Below are positions 23,822-26,878 of a DNA stretch of 26,878 bases, in pieces. Every line of letters starts with the position of its first letter. The first letter of the stretch is position 1. The translations under genes were made by a program, and so were the position numbers. Origin of the DNA: Paraglomus occultum (Eukaryota; Glomeromycota; Glomeromycetes; Paraglomerales; Paraglomeraceae); the NCBI GenBank assembly GCA_910592205.1, contig CAJVPJ010000369.1:1-26878 (forward strand), written 5' to 3'. The notes beneath the pieces were generated by a model. It saw only the letters and a list, made by a program, of their open reading frames with translations. It had not been told where the DNA came from and ran no database searches.

Positions 23822-25076
23822 ATGAGATTTTTACGCATCGATAATTTGTCATATCTAATAGAAGTTTCACCAACTCAAGTACACGAACTTAAAATCATCA
23901 CACTACAAGAAGTGAGTTTATAATTTTTTACTTTTCGTTTATTCCTTGTTGACAAAATTACCTGTTCTACAAGTTACTTCATACAGTCTCGCAACGAATA
24001 ACTCGCCTAGTTCGTTTTTGATTTTTTTTTTTGATATACAATTGACACTTAACGCTTAAATTACGTGAAATGTTTAAATTAAATCTATCTATGCTATGTA
24101 TTGACGCTGAAAAGAGATTTTATAAAAAATTTCCCTGTATAATACGCTAACATTTAATTACTTTCTTCTTCAATTGTCGTAATTATAGAAACTTGCTAAT
24201 AAAAGCTACAAGAGAACCCCAAATCCGTATCTCATTTTCAGAAGTGATGTCCAACGTTCGCTTAAATGTACTGTTGGAAAGGCCTCATCTGTGAGTCGCG
24301 AATGTTGGAAAACGGCCGATGCTGTTCTTAAAAAGCATTACACAGACATATATGAGGGACTTGCAGACGAAAAACCTAATAATTATGAATTTAAAATATA
24401 TAATCCGCAAAGCCCAAAAAAAAGTTCAAAAAAATTGAAGGAACTTAAATCTCCTACACCAAAACATTTAAACAAGAGAAAAGACACCGTCGACCCTTGT
24501 TCTTCTACTCCGTCAGATGCGTTAGCCGATAGCCAGCTTGGATTACATTCCAGTTCAGTAGATACTAATGGCGAGGGTACTACCAACATTCGACCTCCGT
24601 CAACACAATGCTTAAATACTACCGACTCTAGTCCTGCCCCGCTAGATACGTTATCCGATCACCAATTTGGATGTAATTACAATTCAGGAAATTTTTTTGA
24701 CGAGGGCATTCGCGCCCCAACAATTCTTTTGGCACAACATTTAAACAACCAAGATAGCAACTTTTGTCCTCCCACGCCATCAGATGAAGTGAGGACGTTA
24801 CCCGATTTCCTATTCGAATCGGCCAAACTTACTGATGAGGTAGATAACTCTAGCAACATTCAGACACAACAGCTGTGCAATCATTTCGAAATTTACAACG
24901 GTCAACCGTCGGTTTTTCCCCAGGAGAATTTATACTTACCACAGATGATTGCACTTGCACCGATACCGATAGACGAAAACATTGGTTCACATTCAACGGT
25001 CGGGTATGAACTTGCGCCTTTTTATGTATTCGAACATTCAGCATATAATTATTCTGATGGTATTTCTAACTGTTGA
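23822..25076 (+). CDS. HMG-box protein, MATA-HMG-like, with repetitive tail
   Basis: Two exons, 23822-23911 and 24189-25076, joined in phase 0 across a 277-nt intron (donor GTGAGT, acceptor TTATAG), give 325 residues. The start ATG sits in context CACAACATG. The HMG box spans about residues 37-92: YKRTPNPYLIFRSDVQRSLK, then the helix with SSVSRECWKTADAVLKKHYT, with Trp70 as the core residue. The RTPNPYLIF start is like the MATA-HMG class of fungal mating-type-related proteins, which bind and bend DNA in the nucleus. A Lys/Ser-rich stretch follows (SPKKSSKKLKE). The remaining tail (about 120-270) is low in basic residues and consists of three imperfect 43-49-residue repeats. Glomeromycotina carry dozens of such genes, so mating-type function cannot be assumed. 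The class assignment is from the motif, not a search. Confidence 0.82.
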
Positions 25077-25195
25077 CATATATCTACACATATACACGTA
25101 TATAGCAATATATATAATATATAATACAACGTTTACATTGTACACATAAACATTTTCCACAATTAACTTATCGTTGTGATTTGTATTAAATTATA

Positions 25196-25201
25196 AATAA
25201 A
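25196..25201 (+). terminator. Candidate poly(A) signal of the HMG-box gene
   Basis: AATAAA 120 nt after the stop codon, a usual distance. Confidence 0.4.
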
Positions 25202-26878
25202 CATTAGCTTAAACTTTAATAACTATTTGTGGTATTTTCAGTCAGAACATTTCTATCACTCTTCCATTTCACTATAGTACCATGAAGCTAAACGAACCCA
25301 TGATTAGCTAAACTGGCAAGTGCAGACAACGGGTAATCACATGGCCTCGATTGTACATTGTTATACGGGCCAATCACTGACAGTAAAACAGTCTAGTGGT
25401 TTCCTATCTCGTATTCATCTGAACTGATTGTGTTCGTTATATTGCAAGTCTGTAATGTCAGGATAACGTACGGTATAATGTATGTTATATGATTTGAAGT
25501 TGCATATTGCATACATTCCCAATGTCTTTTTCCATTATAACAATCAATTTAAAAAATATATTATAGCAAATAAGGTTAGGCGTCGAAGAAAGAGAACATA
25601 CTGTTTGCAGTATATACGGGATGGACATTGTAATACCCTTATCGCCGAACCTCTTTGTTAAAAATCGATATATTCGATTGTGGTCGGCCAATTTCGCCGT
25701 CGAGGCACATTTGTATTTACTAAAATTATTCCCATTCAATCCAAAATTCAAAGCAATGCATGAGTCTACCCTCTTTCATATGCAGTTGCAGACTTAATTG
25801 TCCTTACAAATTTTCTTGCGGCGTTTATTAATCTGCATTGCGATAAGCATGGAACGTTTGTAAAAAGCTGAGCGTCGGTCCTTGTCGATAGGATTATGGA
25901 TAATTCTATTAACTAAAAAAGACAGCTGCAAAACAAACGATGGAAATCGACGAATGGGCAGATTGTACGTTTCTCAAGGCGTTCCCCAGTACTGTTTCAG
26001 ATTAAAATATGTGGAATATATTATTTTATACCCATAAACGAGTTTGTTAACACTTTATGTTCAAACCATTACATTTTGTTCTGTACATGAAAATACCGGA
26101 GTACGGACCAAGATTTGAAGATCGTATGTCGTATGGTAACCAATTATGGCCAGTGAATGTGCGCCATTGTTACTCAAGCCATTGTGCGAAAATAGATGGA
26201 CAATAAATCCCCCTCCAACACTATTGTACTACTCGTATAAAACGTATTTCGTTTCCTTAACGACACAATATTAAGCCGTTTGCAAACATTTTCGTTATTG
26301 TACTAGCAAGCACAATGATTAGCGCGGCAGAACTAGCTTCTTTTTTTAAATTTTAACTTTGATGTCGTGAGAATGCAAGTTGTGCAGAATTGCCAATATT
26401 ATAAAATGTGATCGGTAATACATGAAACGTAACGTTTTATCCTTGCCATTTTCCTTTGTAAACATTGACGACATTTATAATCATAATAAAGCAAGGAGAA
26501 AAAAGCTATCAAAGACCCCTGTTACACATACGAGTTTATTGACGTTTGCCACATAACGACTCATCAATTATTGTTATATACTAAGAAGATAATCAACGCA
26601 TTTGAGATTGTGAGCAAGTTTCACAATCGAAAAAACTTTTTACGTCCACAAGCTTATTGTATGCTAACATTGTAAACATAACCGGTATATGGTTTTATAA
26701 CAACCAATTCGATACCGACAAATGTTCGAACACTTTTCGTAATAGAATACATCCCAACATCTTATCGCTAATTACGAGTCGGCTGGCTTGAATAGTTTGC
26801 GCTAAAGCCTGTCAAATATAGCCACGTTGGGCATATACCTAATGAAGGCATTATCTTTCAATATTGTGTTGTGTCACT
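25202..26878. other. Downstream intergenic DNA, no supported gene
   Basis: A minus-strand open frame at 25485-25751 reads partly protein-like (STAKLADHNRIYRFLTKRFG) but lacks an ATG, starts after a stop in another phase and matches nothing I know. The rest is AT-rich DNA with no clear repeats, RNA genes or exons. Confidence 0.45.

Overview
The window looks like nuclear DNA of a filamentous, early-diverging fungus, most likely an arbuscular mycorrhizal fungus (Glomeromycotina, Rhizophagus-like). It is AT-rich. The genes are split by many short GT-AG introns, mostly 59-152 bases. There is a Crinkler-type NTPase-nuclease gene, a second Crinkler-like nuclease fragment, an HMG-box gene of the mating-type-like class that is expanded in these fungi, and a decayed transposon-type gene. 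The taxon is inferred from gene content and remembered protein families, not from a database search.

Layout. Bases 1-3240 hold decayed coding DNA on the minus strand: a coiled-coil/acidic relic (1-290), a transposase-like pseudogene broken by many frameshifts (about 330-2077) and a nuclease-domain fragment (about 2730-3239). A Crinkler-like gene runs 6693 to 4614 on the minus strand, with three exons and one frame break. It is divergent to a RABL6/Parf-type GTPase gene (7075-9636, plus, ten exons). Between their start codons sits a 177-bp miniature inverted-repeat element flanked by TA. The RABL6 gene converges tail to tail, 199 bp apart, with a seven-exon minus-strand gene (13145-9836) for a 911-residue coiled-coil protein. 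The N-terminus and architecture of that protein resemble subunit 1 (ICE1) of the little elongation complex. About 2.6 kb of mostly non-coding DNA, holding a tRNA-like relic, an orphan exon and a Cys-rich relic, separates it from a complete 13-exon SNF1/AMPK-alpha kinase gene (15776-18295, plus). A 5.5-kb stretch with no convincing gene follows, then a two-exon HMG-box gene (23822-25076, plus), then 1.8 kb without a convincing gene.

How the genes work together. They do not form an operon or pathway. SNF1 is energy and carbon-source signalling, RABL6 is an atypical small GTPase, the HMG protein is a transcription-factor candidate, and the ICE1-like protein would act with RNA polymerase II if the match holds. 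The Crinkler-like gene belongs to a nuclease-effector family. The exon models for RABL6, the ICE1-like gene, SNF1 and the HMG gene were joined by hand at GT-AG sites. Each gives an uninterrupted frame whose total length is a multiple of three (602, 911, 527 and 325 residues). Only the Crinkler gene fails this test.

The most interesting points are the MITE in the shared promoter of the Crinkler and RABL6 genes, the start-codon-only first exon of RABL6 that creates an MGNEQA N-terminus, the possible fungal ICE1, the Crinkler with a coiled-coil header instead of the usual ubiquitin-like one, and the tandem repeats in the tail of the HMG protein.
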